64,000 bases of DNA from NCBI GenBank assembly GCA_963920665.1, contig OY987268.1, positions 12,836,501-12,900,500 on the forward strand, read 5' to 3'. A model generated the notes under the pieces. The model was given only the letters and a program-made list of their open reading frames with translations. It did no database searches and was not told the DNA's origin. The number at the start of each line of letters is the position of its first letter. Within the stretch, counting starts at the first letter, position 1. Made by a program: the position numbers and the translations under genes. This DNA is from Straminergon stramineum. Lineage: Eukaryota > Streptophyta > Bryopsida > Hypnales > Calliergonaceae. Below are positions 1 to 14,506 of this stretch, in pieces.

Positions 1-2666
1 ATTTGTACTAAACTACTATGAGAATGTGTGGAAAAAATTTCAAAACCTTTGACCACATGGATTGAAAGATTATAATGTTGGAAGTTAGAAGAATAAGTGT
101 TTTTTTCGACCTTGCCCAATGGGGCCAACATCCTTTAACTCCTCCTAGAGTAAGATTTTTACACTACACATGGTTATTTTTTTGGACATTTGCATCTTGT
201 ATCATGTAAGCTATATACCTACCAAAATTTAGAAGTAAATGAGGAGTTTTGCAAAAGCTACCCAATCAAAAGAAATAGTTTAGGGCAACATAACTTTTGA
301 TCCAGGCATCAATAAAAAAAAACATGATATTCCCACTTAGGGCTACATGTTCACACTTTGTGTCAAAATTTGAAGAACATCCAATCAAAATTGACTTCAT
401 AGGAACCTATCCAGATACTCAATTGTTTGTTCAATGGACAATTGTCCTCTAGGAAGTAAGGAAGTGCATATTATAGTTTGACTTGTTCTTGATGTATATG
501 CAAACCTATTTTCAAAAAGGACAAAACTAAAAATTGATCTTAGCAAATTCATTAGGTGACAATTTGTTATTTGTCACACAATAATGAAGTTACTAAGACC
601 ACATCATATTCCCCTCATTCATGAAAATAGATCACCCTATCTTGCGCAAATGGATTGGAGTTGGAAACATGTTGTATACCTTAGGAGGAATGAGACACTA
701 GTAGAATTGTCAAAAACTTACAACCTTGATTGTAGATATTGATGTGGGTAGAGAAAAGCACAATATTTCTAACATTTGTTACAATAACATGACAAAACAA
801 AAATCTCAAAAACTTGGTGTTGGTAGTAAGAGAACTACATTTGATTGTATCCCAAGAAGCAATTGAGCAATGTTCCTACCAACCCCTAGAGGACCAAGTA
901 TCCCCTTGGGACACTACAAAGTTTAGTTAGGTTCCTATGATCTCAATTTCTAATGTGATTTTGTTGAAACTTTTTTTGAAGATAGAAAAATACATTACCT
1001 TTTGGAGAATATAATTTTTTTTCCAATCAATGCCCGAAAGCAAAAGTTATGCCACCTAAGTCGAAAACAAAGGTCATTGTAAAGTACATAAATGTCAAAT
1101 AAAAATTTTAAATTTTTATTTCTCTTGGATTTTTTTTTGTCTATATGAAAAGATTCTATTCATTATAATTGGGACTTGTAATGAGAAAGTCTTAGGCAAT
1201 CTTGTACATGTTTTGAGCAATCTAAGCATCTTCTTGAAAAAATAACTTATAGGATTTATTTTTTAATGTAATTTTCTTAGTTTTTTCCAAAAAGAATTTT
1301 TTCGCAAGGTTAAGTTTCCTTGCATTCCTAGAACAATCTCACTGTTGGGATTATTGTGTTTCAATTCCATCTTAGAGTTATTAATGATTTCAATTTTTGT
1401 TTAATCTCAAACCTATATTCTACTTAACAATTTTTTAGAGAATGAAAATTTAGTGATTTTTTTTGAATTTTTTTCCTGAACTTCCAATTCAATTTCATAA
1501 CAATTTTTTTGCTTAATTCAAAATTTGTAGTACAAAAAATCTTAGTTGGAAACATTCAAAGTCAAAAAATCTAATTACGGAAGGTGCAAAATACTTATTT
1601 TCTTCACTTGAAACATGGATAGACATCTTGCAATCTTTGTGGCCAAAGTTTTTGAAATTCTATCACACATTCTTAAAATTGTCTAGTGCAAGATCCTACA
1701 ATTAGATATAGAAAAAAATGAATTTTCAAATTTTTTCATCTTGCAATAGAAATTGAATGCTTTTTGCCAAAAGAAAAATGCCTTAATTCTTAAGGGGTGA
1801 AATTACTTTAATTCTTTGTGGGAAGTCAAGAGAGTCACTATTCTAAATTCTCTTTTTAAGAATTATTTGAAGACTATCTCTGAATAAACTATGAAAAATC
1901 AAAGTGCCAAAAAACAACCGCAGGCTCTTATTCTAGGCTCTTATGAATAGAGACAAATACTTTATTTTTACACAAGAATTTGTAGGAGAAGAGTAGAAAA
2001 GACCACAATTAGATGCAATCACCTTAGCAAACAAACAATCATCCTAAACTTCCTCTAAGAGAAGGATTACCAAATAAAATTAACCTCAAATGCTCACATT
2101 TCAAGGATGCTATCCAGAATCACTCACCTTGCTCCTGGAAATTTGAAGCTCCTCCAGATTTACAAACCTTGACATTGAGCAATGGAGACAAAAGATTTGA
2201 GCATTCTCAAACAATGAGCTGAGTTGATAGTCCAAAAATTACAGTTCAACTTCAGTAAAAACTAGAGCAAATTGGAAGCATTAAATCAAGGTGTTTGCGG
2301 CATCCGTACCCGCAAGATTTTCTTTTTCTTTCTTTTTACCCGCCAGATTCTTGATATCTGGCTTCTTGGAAGCTTACAGTCGATTATAATAACCTCTGTA
2401 ACATAATTTGATAAGTATTAATTCTTCATTTCATTGTTCCATTTCATTGATTCATTCATTCTTTACAAAAAATCTGAACCCTGCAAAAGGCAGTTTCAGT
2501 TTCAGCACCCCTGCAGTGCAAATACAGAACAAATTTAAAATATGAATTAATTAATTAAATTTCAAATTGCCCATCTGATGTGGCACTAGTAGCTGTCCCG
2601 GTAGCTTAGTTCTCATGCTGCTCCAAACCAGCTACAGTGGTGCTCAAGTGATTTTATTCATTTCCT
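1..2666. other. Gene-free AT-rich sequence in left duplicate
   Basis: No coding region, RNA gene or terminal-repeat element is recognised here. The sequence is AT-rich with many homopolymer runs. Its partner at 46008-48656 keeps the same order with scattered substitutions and short indels, and the short open frames are not conserved between the two copies, which argues against coding. Confidence 0.7.
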
Positions 2667-2682
2667 CAAACCTGTTATTTTT

Positions 2683-3438
2683 TTTTGGTGAAACACATGG
2701 ACAATTTTCATTGATAAGGGGGAAACGTACACAGAACCAGAGGACAATTCCTTGGCGGCAATTTTTAAGTTTTAAGAGCAAGGCAAAACAAGGAACAGGG
2801 CAAGGGAACAGTGGGGGCCCCAACCAGCTCGGACGAACCCCATCCAGGTCAGGAGAGAGACAGGCCGGAAGCCTAAGCTACCCGGGAGGAAGGGAGAGAT
2901 CTCAAGGCTGAAAGCCTCTCAAGAGAAGCATCCCATTTGGGGATGATTCAACTTCCAATGCACCTGCTGCTGTGCTCTGACACCAAAAAAATCAAACTGA
3001 AGCCAAGTGCTGTGGAAAGGATGAAGAAAAATGTTGACCTTGTCAGGATAGAGCTCACACAAATTCTCTGGTTTTTTTTGGTTTTTTTTGAAACACATGG
3101 ACAATTTCCATTGATAGAGGAAACAGTACAAAGAACTAAGGGAACAAGTCCCCGGCGGCAATTTTTTAAGTTTTCAGTCAACCTAACCACCAAACAAACC
3201 GAAAGAGCCAGAAGCTCACAGGAATACAGTCACCAAACTGAACAAAACACAGCGAAACCAATCAGTGGAAGTTCCCCATCATAGGGGGAACCGGCTTCCA
3301 TTGCATTGACAGATGGGATCGCTCTCCAAAGAACCTAGATCAAATTCGCCGTTTTGAACCATGCCACCCTAGCATGGTTGATAAATGCTTCCCAAAGAAC
3401 TAGCTCCAGTTTACAGAAGGACTGGGCCTCATTGTTGA
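2683..3438 (-). mobile_element. 5'-truncated LINE (L1-like) 3' end, older insertion
   Basis: The insertion is flanked by a perfect 16-bp direct repeat, CAAACCTGTTATTTTT, at 2667-2682 and 3439-3454. It begins with a T-run, which is the poly(A) tail of a minus-strand LINE copy. Next comes a tail motif reading GAAACACATGGACAATTT on the plus strand. A long variable TSD plus a poly(A) end is the mark of target-primed reverse transcription. The right duplicate carries the same insertion with the same TSD (48673-49111), so it predates the duplication. It holds no open reverse transcriptase and contains a second LINE (3071-3340). Confidence 0.82.
3071..3340 (-). mobile_element. Second LINE tail nested in the first
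   Basis: This is a 270-bp minus-strand copy with the same T-run and GAAACACATGGACAATTT tail as the host LINE. It is flanked by an imperfect 11-bp TSD, CAAATTCTCTG (3060-3070) and CAAATTCGCCG (3341-3351). The right duplicate has a single uninterrupted site (CAAATTCGCTG near 49060), so the insertion happened after the segmental duplication, or was lost from the other copy. It has no coding capacity. Confidence 0.8.
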
Positions 3439-3454
3439 CAAACCTGTTATTTTT

Positions 3455-6400
3455 AGTTCCTACTGATCTGGTTCAGGCAACTGACTTGCCGGACAAAGTT
3501 GTGAGCTCTGGAATGGTAATGTAGGTAGCCTCGGGTTACCATTAAGCGAAACAACAAGTGAAAAAAATGGCTTCTTCTCAATTGACGAACAGCAGCCAGG
3601 TTCAGGTTTTGTTGCTTCCAAGTCTATGTGTATTAGGAGACTTCTGAAATTTGTGGTTCTTTTTTTGCTTACGAGAACTATGACATGTTGTTAGTAAGCT
3701 TAAAGATACCTCACATGCAACATCTAACATCATAATTTGACGTTGGTTGTTATGGCTGAAGGTGAGGCTTACTACGTCAAGGAACAATTGAATTTTGTGA
3801 CATTTCTCACTCTATTCAAAGATTTTAGTGCCATGGGAAGTTTCTGAAGACTCTTAATAGGCTATGATTTACCATTTGGATAATTTGTCTAAATGTGGCT
3901 TTATTATATAGTTTTTTTGACTCATTGAGTCTTATTTTTTTTCAAAAAAGTTTAAGAAAGCTTTGGACATGATTGGGATACTTTCTTTCTTGCATTTGTC
4001 CTTTTTTGCTATACTAGTTTGATACTAGTTTATGACTGTATCTTGTACAATATTGCTCATGAAAAAAATTGATGGTACTTAGGATAGTTTTGGAAAAAAA
4101 ATGGTATGGTTTGTTGTTTGAAAAGATGTAGGATGGAAATGCTCACATAAGTGCATGTATCTAGGCTGTTTAAGAGAAAGTTTTTTTTTCCACTATAATT
4201 GCATCGTTGTTGTGCAGACTCACAACCTTTTGCAAGGCTCATAATTTTCCTAATGTGTTCAATTCATTGTTCAAAAGTACAAGAAATGAGTACTTGAGTG
4301 TTTCTATTAGTGCAAGCTTCCCAAATTGACAATGCATTTCAACTCCTATACATAATTATGGAAGTGGCTACTTTTGACCATTTTAGCACTAAGGAGGTGA
4401 TGATGTATGAGATGCTCTAGGGCTTCCAAAATTGGTGATGTGTGAGATGTCATGAAAACAAGAAAGAAATGTCTTGTGTTCTTGAGTGGCATGCGTATTT
4501 TGGAGTTCGTACTATTTACTAAGATTCTCTAAAAGTATTGTTAATATATTTTGTTCAAACACTAATGGTTTAATATTCATTTGAAGATGACTATATGTAT
4601 GCAATATGGCTATTAGCAAAAAGTTTTATTTTATTAGTAGACGAAACCACCGTGAATAAGAGCCTTTTGCCATGTATCTATGGGTGGGTGCATTCACCAA
4701 TACTAAAATATATAAACTAGTGTTATGTTCCTTTTATAGTGTGGAATGCACATACATCAATGGAATTCATTTTCCAATGATCAATGGAACTCTTCTTGTC
4801 TTTTAGTACTTTTTGTGTCCATTGGGCTCATATGGTAGGAGGCCCTAGGTGGGCACCGTTCCGAATCAAGGTTCCATAGGTTGACCAAATGGGTGAAGTT
4901 GCGCATTCCATCTACAATGATTAGATTATTGCTCTAGGGACTTAGCAATGTAAGGTTCCATAATCATGCATATCCAAAATCACAAATCACAACTCAAAGA
5001 ACAAATTTTTTTTTTAATGTTTCAAGGCTAACAACTAGGAGTGACTTGAATTAAAAATCATCTTATTCTAGATTGCACAAAAATATTATATTATATTATT
5101 AATTTGATAGTATATAGGCATCCTCAAACATTATTGAAGGCCCAAGAATATAAGTTCAATGCAAAGAATCTATCCCTAGTGTAAATCAAAGATACTAGAG
5201 TTGACTTCCAAATACTAAAATTACCCAAATTTTACAAAAAAAGGCAAAAATATGAAATTATGCTGGAAATGTGCAATAGTTGGAAGATGAGAATCATAAT
5301 TTTTTGGCCAAAAATAATTAGGGATAAACTCATGAAAAGTAGGAGCTATAAATTTTCTATTTCCGGAAATCTATTTTTAACAACTAATTTGAACTTTTTG
5401 GTTGGCGACAAGGCAAAGCTACTCGTTAATTGTAGTTTCTCCCAACCCACCTTAAAAGTGAAAGGAACATAAAACTTTGTAAAAGCAATTTTCAAGATTG
5501 AAAAACTCAAAAGTTCTTTCTCAATTCCAACACAACATGGAAGTTAGTTCTTAGATTGGTTCATCCCTAAACCTTAAATATTATTCCCTATAAGAAAATG
5601 TCATTTTGTTTAGCTTCATCATTACTTTGGATGAATAAGAAATTATTTGGATAAAAGTTTATCTCAAAGCACCATTTGACTTTGTTCATGCATCATCAAG
5701 AATATAACTTTAAGGCACTCATAAGAAAAGCAAGATGATTAAAAATTATTGCCACAATTGAACAACTAAATAAATTTAAACTCAGTTGAACTATTCAAAT
5801 CTATGCTTATTAAGCATTGTTTTACTTTCAATGACTTTCAAGCCCAACTTTAATGTGCCCTAAGCTTGTGTTTAACATTTTTGAGCAATAGCTAGAAGCA
5901 CATTTTTAACCCCTAAAGGTTCAAAGTCTTGAAATGAATCTTTTAGAATTTTGAATAAGTTCCTATGATGTTAGATTTTATTGCAATACTTGAGAAACTT
6001 TTGGGGAGTTGGAGAACGTACTATCTTTATGGGGATATAATTTTTATTTCACTTACTGCTTTGAAGAATTAATTATGTCTTTCTAAATACAAAATTCTTG
6101 ACTCTAGGTAATAAGAAAAAAAATTCAAAAATTCAAAAAGAATATTTTGTAATTTTTTTCCAATAGAATATGTTTATGTTTTTTAAAAATATTGTTCTTA
6201 TTCCATTTGGATAAGTGATGTGAAAATTATGAAGTGCCTTGTTTTGTGGGCAATTGGGGAATAATGTCTAGGATTTGTTTCAAAACTCCATCTTCACAAT
6301 TTTTCAAGTTAAAACACCTTCATGAGGTGGATTACTTGCTACAACAATTGACCTTTAGGATTGACATGTTTCAATGCTATTTTAGAACTACAAAAACCTT

Positions 6401-6589
6401 GCCTTTTAATATAAAGCCATCAAAATTACTGTCTATTAATAGGCTTAACCGAGTAGTGTCATATATAGATTAAAAATCTATGAAAGTGAGTGCAAGTCTA
6501 TTGTATAAGTAGTGCTTGAGAAAACAAATAACCATATATCAAGGTAGAATGACATAATGTTATACATCCATTGCTTGAACTCTTGATAT
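3455..6589. other. Gene-free AT-rich sequence
   Basis: The region is collinear with 49128-52250 in the right duplicate. A 70-codon frame at 5260 has a diverged counterpart at 50920, but it has no recognisable domain and no splice or start context. I treat it as non-coding. Confidence 0.6.
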
Positions 6590-6850
6590 GAAGGCTCAAC
6601 CTCACCTATGTTCATCTCAAAATAAAAAAGAAGCCAATGTAATGTTTGTGAGGATGCACAAGGTGTCCTTGATTGATGCCAATTGCTATCTATGTCGCAA
6701 ATCCAAAAAATCCTAGAAAGGAAATGTAGTAAGCAAATGTTACAAATTAGAAAACAAATCTCAAGACTAAACAAACTCCGACCAAAAGATACCTTTGTTA
6801 TTCTGGTTCAAGCTACAAGCTAGAATCTCAAAAGTTGCATACAAGTCCTC
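6590..6850. repeat. Dispersed repeat, copy 1
   Basis: The sequence resembles 8095-8365. Shared stretches include TGAGGATGCAC and TTGATGCCAATTGCTAT. In minus-strand translation both copies give the words SNWHQ and TLHW about 10-15 residues apart, which may be the remains of an old coding element. A third copy is the duplicate partner near 52260-52540. The family is not recognised. Confidence 0.55.
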
Positions 6851-6999
6851 CTAACTTCAACAAAAGGTTTCACAGAAAAAGGCAAATACTTGATTTTCCA
6901 GAGGTCCTCAAAGGCATATATGTATCTTAGTGGAAGAGTAAAGTTTGCCAATTTCACTTGATTTGAGATCTAAAAAATTGGACTTATTTCACTTGATTT

Positions 7000-9900
7000 G
7001 TGATCTTAAAAAGTGGGGGCAGGAGGATCATACTAAAAATAGAAAATATACATTTCTCTTGTTATAATCTCACAACTTCTATGCAATTTTGCTCTCAAAA
7101 TTGGTATGCGTACTAAGAAGCAAGCTCTTTAGACATCCATATGGTTGGATTTTGAAGAATAAACATTTTTTTTTCATTGGAGATAACTACAAGCTAATGC
7201 TCTTTTTTCATAGTCAAAAGTCAAAACACACTTGGAAAAGCTTGGGCATTTAGGGGTTACCAGGGTAGTTACAAGTAGTGACTAAACTATGGTCAATGGG
7301 ATGAACTTAGATAAATGTCCGCTATAGTTGGTGTTGTGGGTGATAGTTCCTATCCATCATGCTAATTTATATTAGAATTTTGAATTTTGGAATCCCATGT
7401 ACATTGGTTGGTTCCAACATCGTAACAAATGATTAGGGATCAAATTTATAGAGCATATAAATCTTAGGGTACTTACTATATAACCACTAGAAGGGGCTTG
7501 AATATATAAATTTTAATTTATTAAGAATATATGTTGCCAATCCCTTCTAAAAAGTCTACAATTAAAAAAATGAGAGACATAAAAAATATACTATACATCT
7601 ACACATCTATTTCTATGTCAAATATATATGTAAAATGTACTTGTACAAATTTCCATTAAAGGTAAAAAATGAGCTAAGATTGGGAATTGAATTGTTGGAT
7701 AAATTACTAATATCTAACAAGGATGTATAATTTAGCACATCACAGGCCGAAAGTCATATGGATACTTTTCATGGCTTAAGCACATAAATGAGGGATTTCT
7801 CCACTATGATAGTTGAAGAAAGGGCGAAATTGAAACATCCATGAAACATGGCTCTAAATTCACCAAAATCTAACTTGCAATCCAATTGAAGTTGTGGCTT
7901 TTTATGTATATAAAATCAACAAATATGCCATCATAGATTTTCATGATAGTATCATGGTGAATGGTAAGAGCTACATAAAATAAAGTGCAAAATAGAAATA
8001 TGAATAGTGAATTGTGACAAAATTTATAGATAACCATGTATGCACTAAAACATAAATAAAGGACTATGCAATGCTTGAAATGGAACAATCTTCAAGAAAT
8101 CCAAGTTCAACCTTACTTGTGTCCATTCCAAAATTATATAGAACAACCCAATGTAATGTTAGTGAGGATGCACGAGGCATCTTCAATTGATGCCAATTGC
8201 TATTTGAGTTACAAATCCAAATAGTCCAATAAAGATAATCAAATGTCACAAAATAGTAGAGCATAATCTTAAACATTCTACAAACCAAAGAGACCTCTAC
8301 TATTTCCCTTCAAGTGAAAAGTTGGTAGCTCAAAAGTCACATAAGGATTCTCACAACTCCAAACAAAATGAAACCCCACTACACAAGAATGCTTGAGGAG
8401 ACCAATTCTTGTAATTTATTGTCTACACTTGAGTTAAGAGAATATTTGATGTGGGCTGTGGGTGCTTTATATACACCCTTGGAATAACGCAAATACAACA
8501 AGGATCTAAGTAACTTTGTCGTATGAAAATCCTAACGGGTGTCTGAACGTGAAATCCACTTACACCTTCCAAGAAATGGATCTTTGTTGTTGGTTTCCAC
8601 TTCAAAATTTTCTAATTGTAAATGCTAACCAAATCGAAATGAATTAATAATTATGGTTATTTTTGGCTGCAACAACCAAAATTGAAGACCAATAAAGGTT
8701 AGTCAAGTGTGAGCTTCCAATTCATCATCTAAGATTCATTGGTTTTTGGGTGTTTTTTTTTTTATCATTTTGGAGTGTAATTTATTATACAAAAGCCCCC
8801 AAATGAGTGTAAAACCAAAATAGATAGGTCATATGCCAATATAGCATTTGGTCCTAAATAAATTATTTTCCTTTAAATAAATCCAAATCTTACATGTAAA
8901 TAGAGTAGAAACCCAATAATTGAACAAATTATAGGTATTTAGTAAAATCTATCCAAATTCCCCCAAACCTACCGTCTATGTCAAATATCATGGCTAAATT
9001 GGTCTTAGGAATCCTAGGTAAGACCCCTCAATTGATTCCCAAATAGTGATTTTAGTTTCCCATTTCATTTTGCAAAATAGTAGAACCCTTAATTGTTAGC
9101 CTATAAGTGAAGAAAACTCAAGATAGACCAATGGAGGGCATCTATGATCTAAGTACAATATTTCAAGGTGGAAATCATGTTGAGAGTCCAACAACAAAAT
9201 CGGTTTGCCAAGATTCCCCTCCGTGTGAAAGATTCCATGTTCACCGAAATTTGAAGGAGATAATGGGATTTGCTTCTCCTTCTTTGCATATGCAAAATAA
9301 GAATACAAGATTGCATATATTTTGTGGGATTCTACGAGATTTTCCTCAAAAATTTCAGGAATTTTTTGATAGTTAAAAGATCTTCTTCCAGTCTTCTAGA
9401 TGATCAACCATCAAAATTCATGATGGAAAATTCATAGAAATTACTGAAGGTGCGCTAAAATCTCGCAAAAAATTTGACTTGATTTTGTTATACTAAAAAT
9501 GTGCTCAAACAAGTTTTAAGACGTTTCGAGAGCTAGAAGTATCTAAATTGGTAAGATTCTTTGATTATTGCAAAATTTAAAGATTACAGCAAAGTTGATC
9601 GGCGTTGTGGAGGCATACGACAATCAAATGGGGTCCAAGTTAGGTCTTTTCTTATTCCCTCATGCCTTCTAAAGAGCCTAGACCAATTAATTTTCACCAA
9701 AAAATCAACCTCCCAAAGTTGGATTTTTAACCTTTTTTGATTTCAAGTTGACACTAGATTTTGATGAATTTTTGGCAATAGAGAAAAGGGATGCAATTGC
9801 ATGACACTAAAAATGGCCTTTCAAAGCCAATGGTACAATCCATTTATGATATGGAATCTTTCTCCAAAAGTTAAAGTTTTGGACTAGTGTAAAAAGTTAA

Positions 9901-11530
9901 AATTGGCAAATTAGGATGAAAATCCTAAGTAATTAGATTACCATGTAGAAATGAAAGGATGTGGGTGCCCATGAAAGAGTACAAAACGGCACTCATTCTC
10001 CTCTCAAAACACCCCTTGTTCCCCCTTGCAGCCATTTTTTGGCATTTATTCTTTGTTGGATCCATTTAGTTGGATTTTGGCCCAAGGAGATTCCTTAGTG
10101 TATCCATAACAAACCACATGTGTTAAAGTGATTTTTTGACACCCTATATACTTTTTAATGAATAATATTTTCAACCTATAACTTTGAGCTTTGTTTAATA
10201 ATGACTATATGTTTCTATTGCCAAAAATTCCCAACTCAAATAACATATAAAATGATTTCTATTGTAGGTTGAATAATGAACTAAAATGGCATATTTTTAA
10301 ACTCAAATCTTTATAGAGAATACATTTTAGATGACCATTACATCATTATTCGAGAAAAATTTAATTTTCAATAGGGTGTTATTTTTAGCACTTTTTTGTT
10401 CAATTTTTAGACAATTTTTTCTTATATAAAATAGGGGTGTGAAAGTTATTTTCAGCTCTACAGTGTATCTTTTTACTTCAAAAATTTGTAAATAATTATA
10501 ATTATCAAATAAAAATACCAATCATTCACAACATAAACTTTCAAAGTAGAAAAATCTAGTCATATTTCTTTTCTTTTCCTTTTATTTAAATTTTCGAATA
10601 TAATACGGGGGTCTAAAATTTTAAGACATATAGTTTCCAATGGACACTCTAAGTGATCTTCCAAAGGATTTTGGCCATTTTTGAACCAAATCACCAAACG
10701 GTTGTATTTTTGGAGCCTTTATTGCTTTATTGATGTTGTTTTTTGCAAGTTTTGAAGGACATTGGAGTCCCTTCAAAGTTGGTCTTTGTTTCTTGTTTTA
10801 ACATTTTTTTGAATATTTCTTGGTTCTTTACATGTTTGGTGCTAATATTAGAGCTATTTCTCTTGTATCTGGTGATGCTGTTTGGGGGAATTCCCTAGTT
10901 TGCTTCTTTTTGTTACCAAGTCCACAAAAGTCTTTTAGGTAGGAATTCTATTGTGTGAGAAGTCTCCTAGTGGGTGTGGAATTAGAGTATGTGACTAACC
11001 TTCTTGTTGGTTGTGCGTGGATGTATTACTTGTGTATGTTTCTAACGTGAACTTTGTCTTGGTATCCAAGTCCTACCCTTGATAAATCCTTTCTAAGATT
11101 TGAAGTAACCTTGTCTTACAGCCAAGCCTTGACTTTCCACTAAGTATGTGGAATTTCTTAGTTTGTGATAGAAATTAGAAGCTTGGTGAAGCTCTTGTCC
11201 CCTACCTTACATTCTATGTCTAGTTGACAAACTAACCTTTTTTGTTCTTGTTTCAAAATTCAGGCCTAAACACCATGGACGACGAAGCATCACCCTTAGC
11301 CCTACCTTTTTTTGTATCCAAGTTTTATTTTTGTTGTTGGGTTCCCTTAAAGAGTTGAAGTAAACCCCCAAAATTGGTTTCAACAAACCAAAATTCAGCC
11401 CAACCGGTCCAAAATTTTCAGAGATTTGAGTCAAGCCAGGGAGGAGTCGACAATTTCAAATTGTAAAAGTCAACCAACCTTGACCGTGACTTGATCTCCC
11501 CCAAATTAGAGTGATAGCAACTCAACAAAG
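7000..11530. other. Segment present only in the left duplicate
   Basis: The right duplicate jumps from sequence matching about 6970 to sequence matching about 11540, with an unrelated 110-bp bridge at 53015-53125. This 4.5-kb block is therefore either an insertion here or a deletion there. No terminal repeats or TSD were found at its edges. It contains the second copy of a dispersed repeat (8095-8365) and otherwise nothing identifiable. The short open frames inside it show no known domain. Confidence 0.6.
8095..8365. repeat. Dispersed repeat, copy 2
   Basis: This is a diverged relative of 6590-6850 in the same orientation, 1.5 kb away. It lies inside the block that the right duplicate lacks. 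Confidence 0.55.
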
Positions 11531-14506
11531 AGGCCAAAAATTGAAGAAATCATCCATGGAGTCTGGATCTTTGCCTTGACATACTAGACCTCAACTATAC
11601 AAGAAATACAAATGCGAACAATGAGCTTTATTTAAATTGTGAAAGTAGCATTTAGTAGTGAATAGAGAAGAAGGAAAATTAGGATTGAAGGAAAATCAAC
11701 CATTAGAGAATAGTTGACTTTGTTAACCACGTTTTGAATTTGATTAAAAGACAAATAGGAAAAAACAAATAGAAGAATACTTTGACTTGTCGAAGTTTTA
11801 GAGTTTTGTTATTAGTGAGAAAAGGTTGGATCGTCTTGTCTTGAGTTGATTTGACTTTTAAAACCACTTAGTAAATATTTGTAAAATAGATTTGGTAGGA
11901 TTTGGGTTGATAAAAATTGTCTTAGTGGAAAAAGATAAAGAAGGGAAGTTGGAAGAAGAAGTTTAGAAAGAACTAAAACTAGTTAGAGGTTGGATATTCA
12001 AACACTTGTAATAAAAATCAAAACTTATACAAAAAAAATAACCGTGATCAAAACTTCAATGTGGAGAAATATGATGGCACAAGAGGAAGAGTTTGAAGGT
12101 GTCTTTGACAACCTAATTGATGAAGCCCAATTCGAGTACGTTCCTAAAACACTCTTTTTTACTATAAGTGTCCAAATTAGTATAGTTTTCAATTGGGCCA
12201 AGGCTTAGAGCCAAGTCAGACCTTTAGAACTAAGATTCAGGTCGAATTTGAGTTTAGAATCCTCTAGTAGAAACTTAGAGGTTTCTACGAATATAAGATA
12301 AATAGAGATCATAGTGAAAACAAAGAAGATATATGAAGTTTAGAAGTCAAATTGGATGAAAATTAGTTAAAATCATCCAAGTTGAACAAGAAAAGAAATT
12401 TAGAGAGTAGGAAAAAACAAAAGCCAGTATTGAAATCAAAAATGAGTTTTGAATTATAGGTTAGGAGAAAACCATGGATGAAGTTGGAAGAACCAATTAG
12501 CGATTAAATTTCATCTATGTATAACTTTCACTAGGAGAATTTCATTTAGAGATGTCTTAGCATTTTAGAAAGATTCTATCATACTTTTGTAAGTTTAGAT
12601 ATATTCTTTGTCTACAAAACGTATTGTTTTGTTTTTGTATGTTGCACTTTACCATATTGGAGTATAACATAGTAGACATACTTGCCCCATTTATTAGTAC
12701 ATATACATATATGACATGGTGACATTATGCAAGATTTTAAAATATAACATTTTTTTAGATGCTACTATTAGGTGTGATGACAATAATATATGTTGAAGCT
12801 TGAGCTACATTAAAGTACATTAAATTACAATAAAGTGCTTGAAGTATTTTTAGTAGCATTCAATAATAGAATACATAAAATTATGCAATTGCTTGTACTA
12901 TGCATACCTTGGTGTTTTGAACTATCAATGCATTTTACAACAAAACTTAAACAAACACTTTAAGTTATAACTGAATGCTTCACATTTATGTAGTGGCACA
13001 TAATAATTGATGCCGTACACCCTAAAAACTAAAAACATTCAAAACATAAATGAATAAGTCTATGAGGTCTACTTATGTAGTACATTTTGATAATCACATT
13101 CAAAGGAGATTGAAGTTCAAACATATTCTGCACATTGTACCAATGTTTATGGTAATTGATGTAAGGTTCAAAATATAGGATTTTGGGCTACAAAGTTTAG
13201 GGTTTAGGATATAGGGTTTAGGATTTAGCTTTTAGAATGTAAGTTTAAATGTGTAGAGGAATAACTTGAATTATCCTTTCATCCATTAATTAATGCTACA
13301 TTTGATGCTTGTAGCATTGAATAGTAGTCTCTAGAAGCGGATCAATGCTTTTTAAGATGTAATAGTTTAGTAGAGGAGGTGGATGGGGGTGGTGGACAAG
13401 TAGATAGATTGGTGTGAGCGATTTTAACTCCCTCTTTTGAGTCAAATCTAACCACACGGGTCTTAATGGCAATTTGTTAATAAATCTTATGGGTGATTTA
13501 AAAAAAGTACCTTCCAAGCAATGGACACTTAATTGTATTGTTCCTAAAAGTAGTTAAAAATTACTTAAATACATTAAAGGTTAGGATTCTAAATCTCTTG
13601 GACTTACGATTGACTTATCAAAATTTAATCTAATTCAACCTCTAAAGTTTTTTTTTATCTTTCTAAAATGGTAAAGTAGATAAAGATTGGGTTTCCCTAG
13701 TAAAAGATACTAAAAGATGAATTTTAAATCCTAACTAGCCTAGAAAGTTTCATTCATTAAATTCCAATAGCTAGTTAATCTAAAACTAACTCAAATTTTG
13801 GATATGATCTTCTAATTATGTGTAATTGAGAATTCTTCATTATTTCCTAAATTTAACTAAGAATGAAAAACTTCATCCAGAGCAAATTTCTTAAATAATG
13901 GATTAAATTCTAAGTGGAGAATAGTTTTGGAATCTTTGAAAGAGATTTTAAGAGATTCTAGAATTAGAATATTCCTTGGTGACTTTCAAATGATTCTTTT
14001 TAATTATCTTTTAATTTACCCTAATTTGGACTTTTTACACTAAAATAACTATTTTTTGGATTTTAATATTTTTAAATGAAAAATCAAGAATTTACCTTTC
14101 CAACAAGGTAAAGTTCTAAAATGCTAATTTCCTACACAAAAAGTTATTGATGGATGAAATTTCCTTTTAAATTGGCAATTTAGTATTTCATCCACTAATT
14201 ACTTTTGGGTTAATTGGGAAAATGAAATTTGGATTTCATCTAAAAATTCTAAATTATTTCTAGATTTTGAGATTCCTTCTTGGGTTCTTTTGGATGAATT
14301 TATGGTCTTTTCATCCAAATTAACACTCAAAGTTCATCCGCTTGTAATTTTCTTGTTTTTTTAATTGTAGGATATTATTGGAAACCTCTAAAAACTACCT
14401 ACAAGATTCTAGACCTTAGTTTTAATTCTAACACTCTAAACTAAGGACTAACTTTTAATATTGAAACTCTAATCTATGGAAATCAAAAGGAAAAATGTGA
14501 AATTAA
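11531..14506. other. Gene-free sequence, collinear with 53125-59930
   Basis: The block aligns with the right duplicate apart from that copy's insertions at 54312 and 55068. A 72-codon frame at 11990-12208, containing an acidic EEEFEGVFDNLIDEAQFEYV stretch, is frameshifted in the partner near 53730, so it is probably not a gene. The bases AGTAG at 13399-13403 are the empty target site of the element at 55068-58797. Confidence 0.6.

Noticed and set aside
5260..5472. Related 70-codon frames at 5260 and 50920 in both duplicates
   Set aside because: Similarity is expected from the duplication itself; there is no domain, no start context and no sign of selection on codons.
11990..12208. 72-codon frame with an acidic stretch
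   Set aside because: The partner near 53730 is frameshifted by one inserted base, and no family is recognised.
13199..13231. GTTTAGGGTTTAGG telomere-like word
   Set aside because: Only two to three degenerate TTTAGGG units are present and the partner copy has fewer; too short to call an interstitial telomere.
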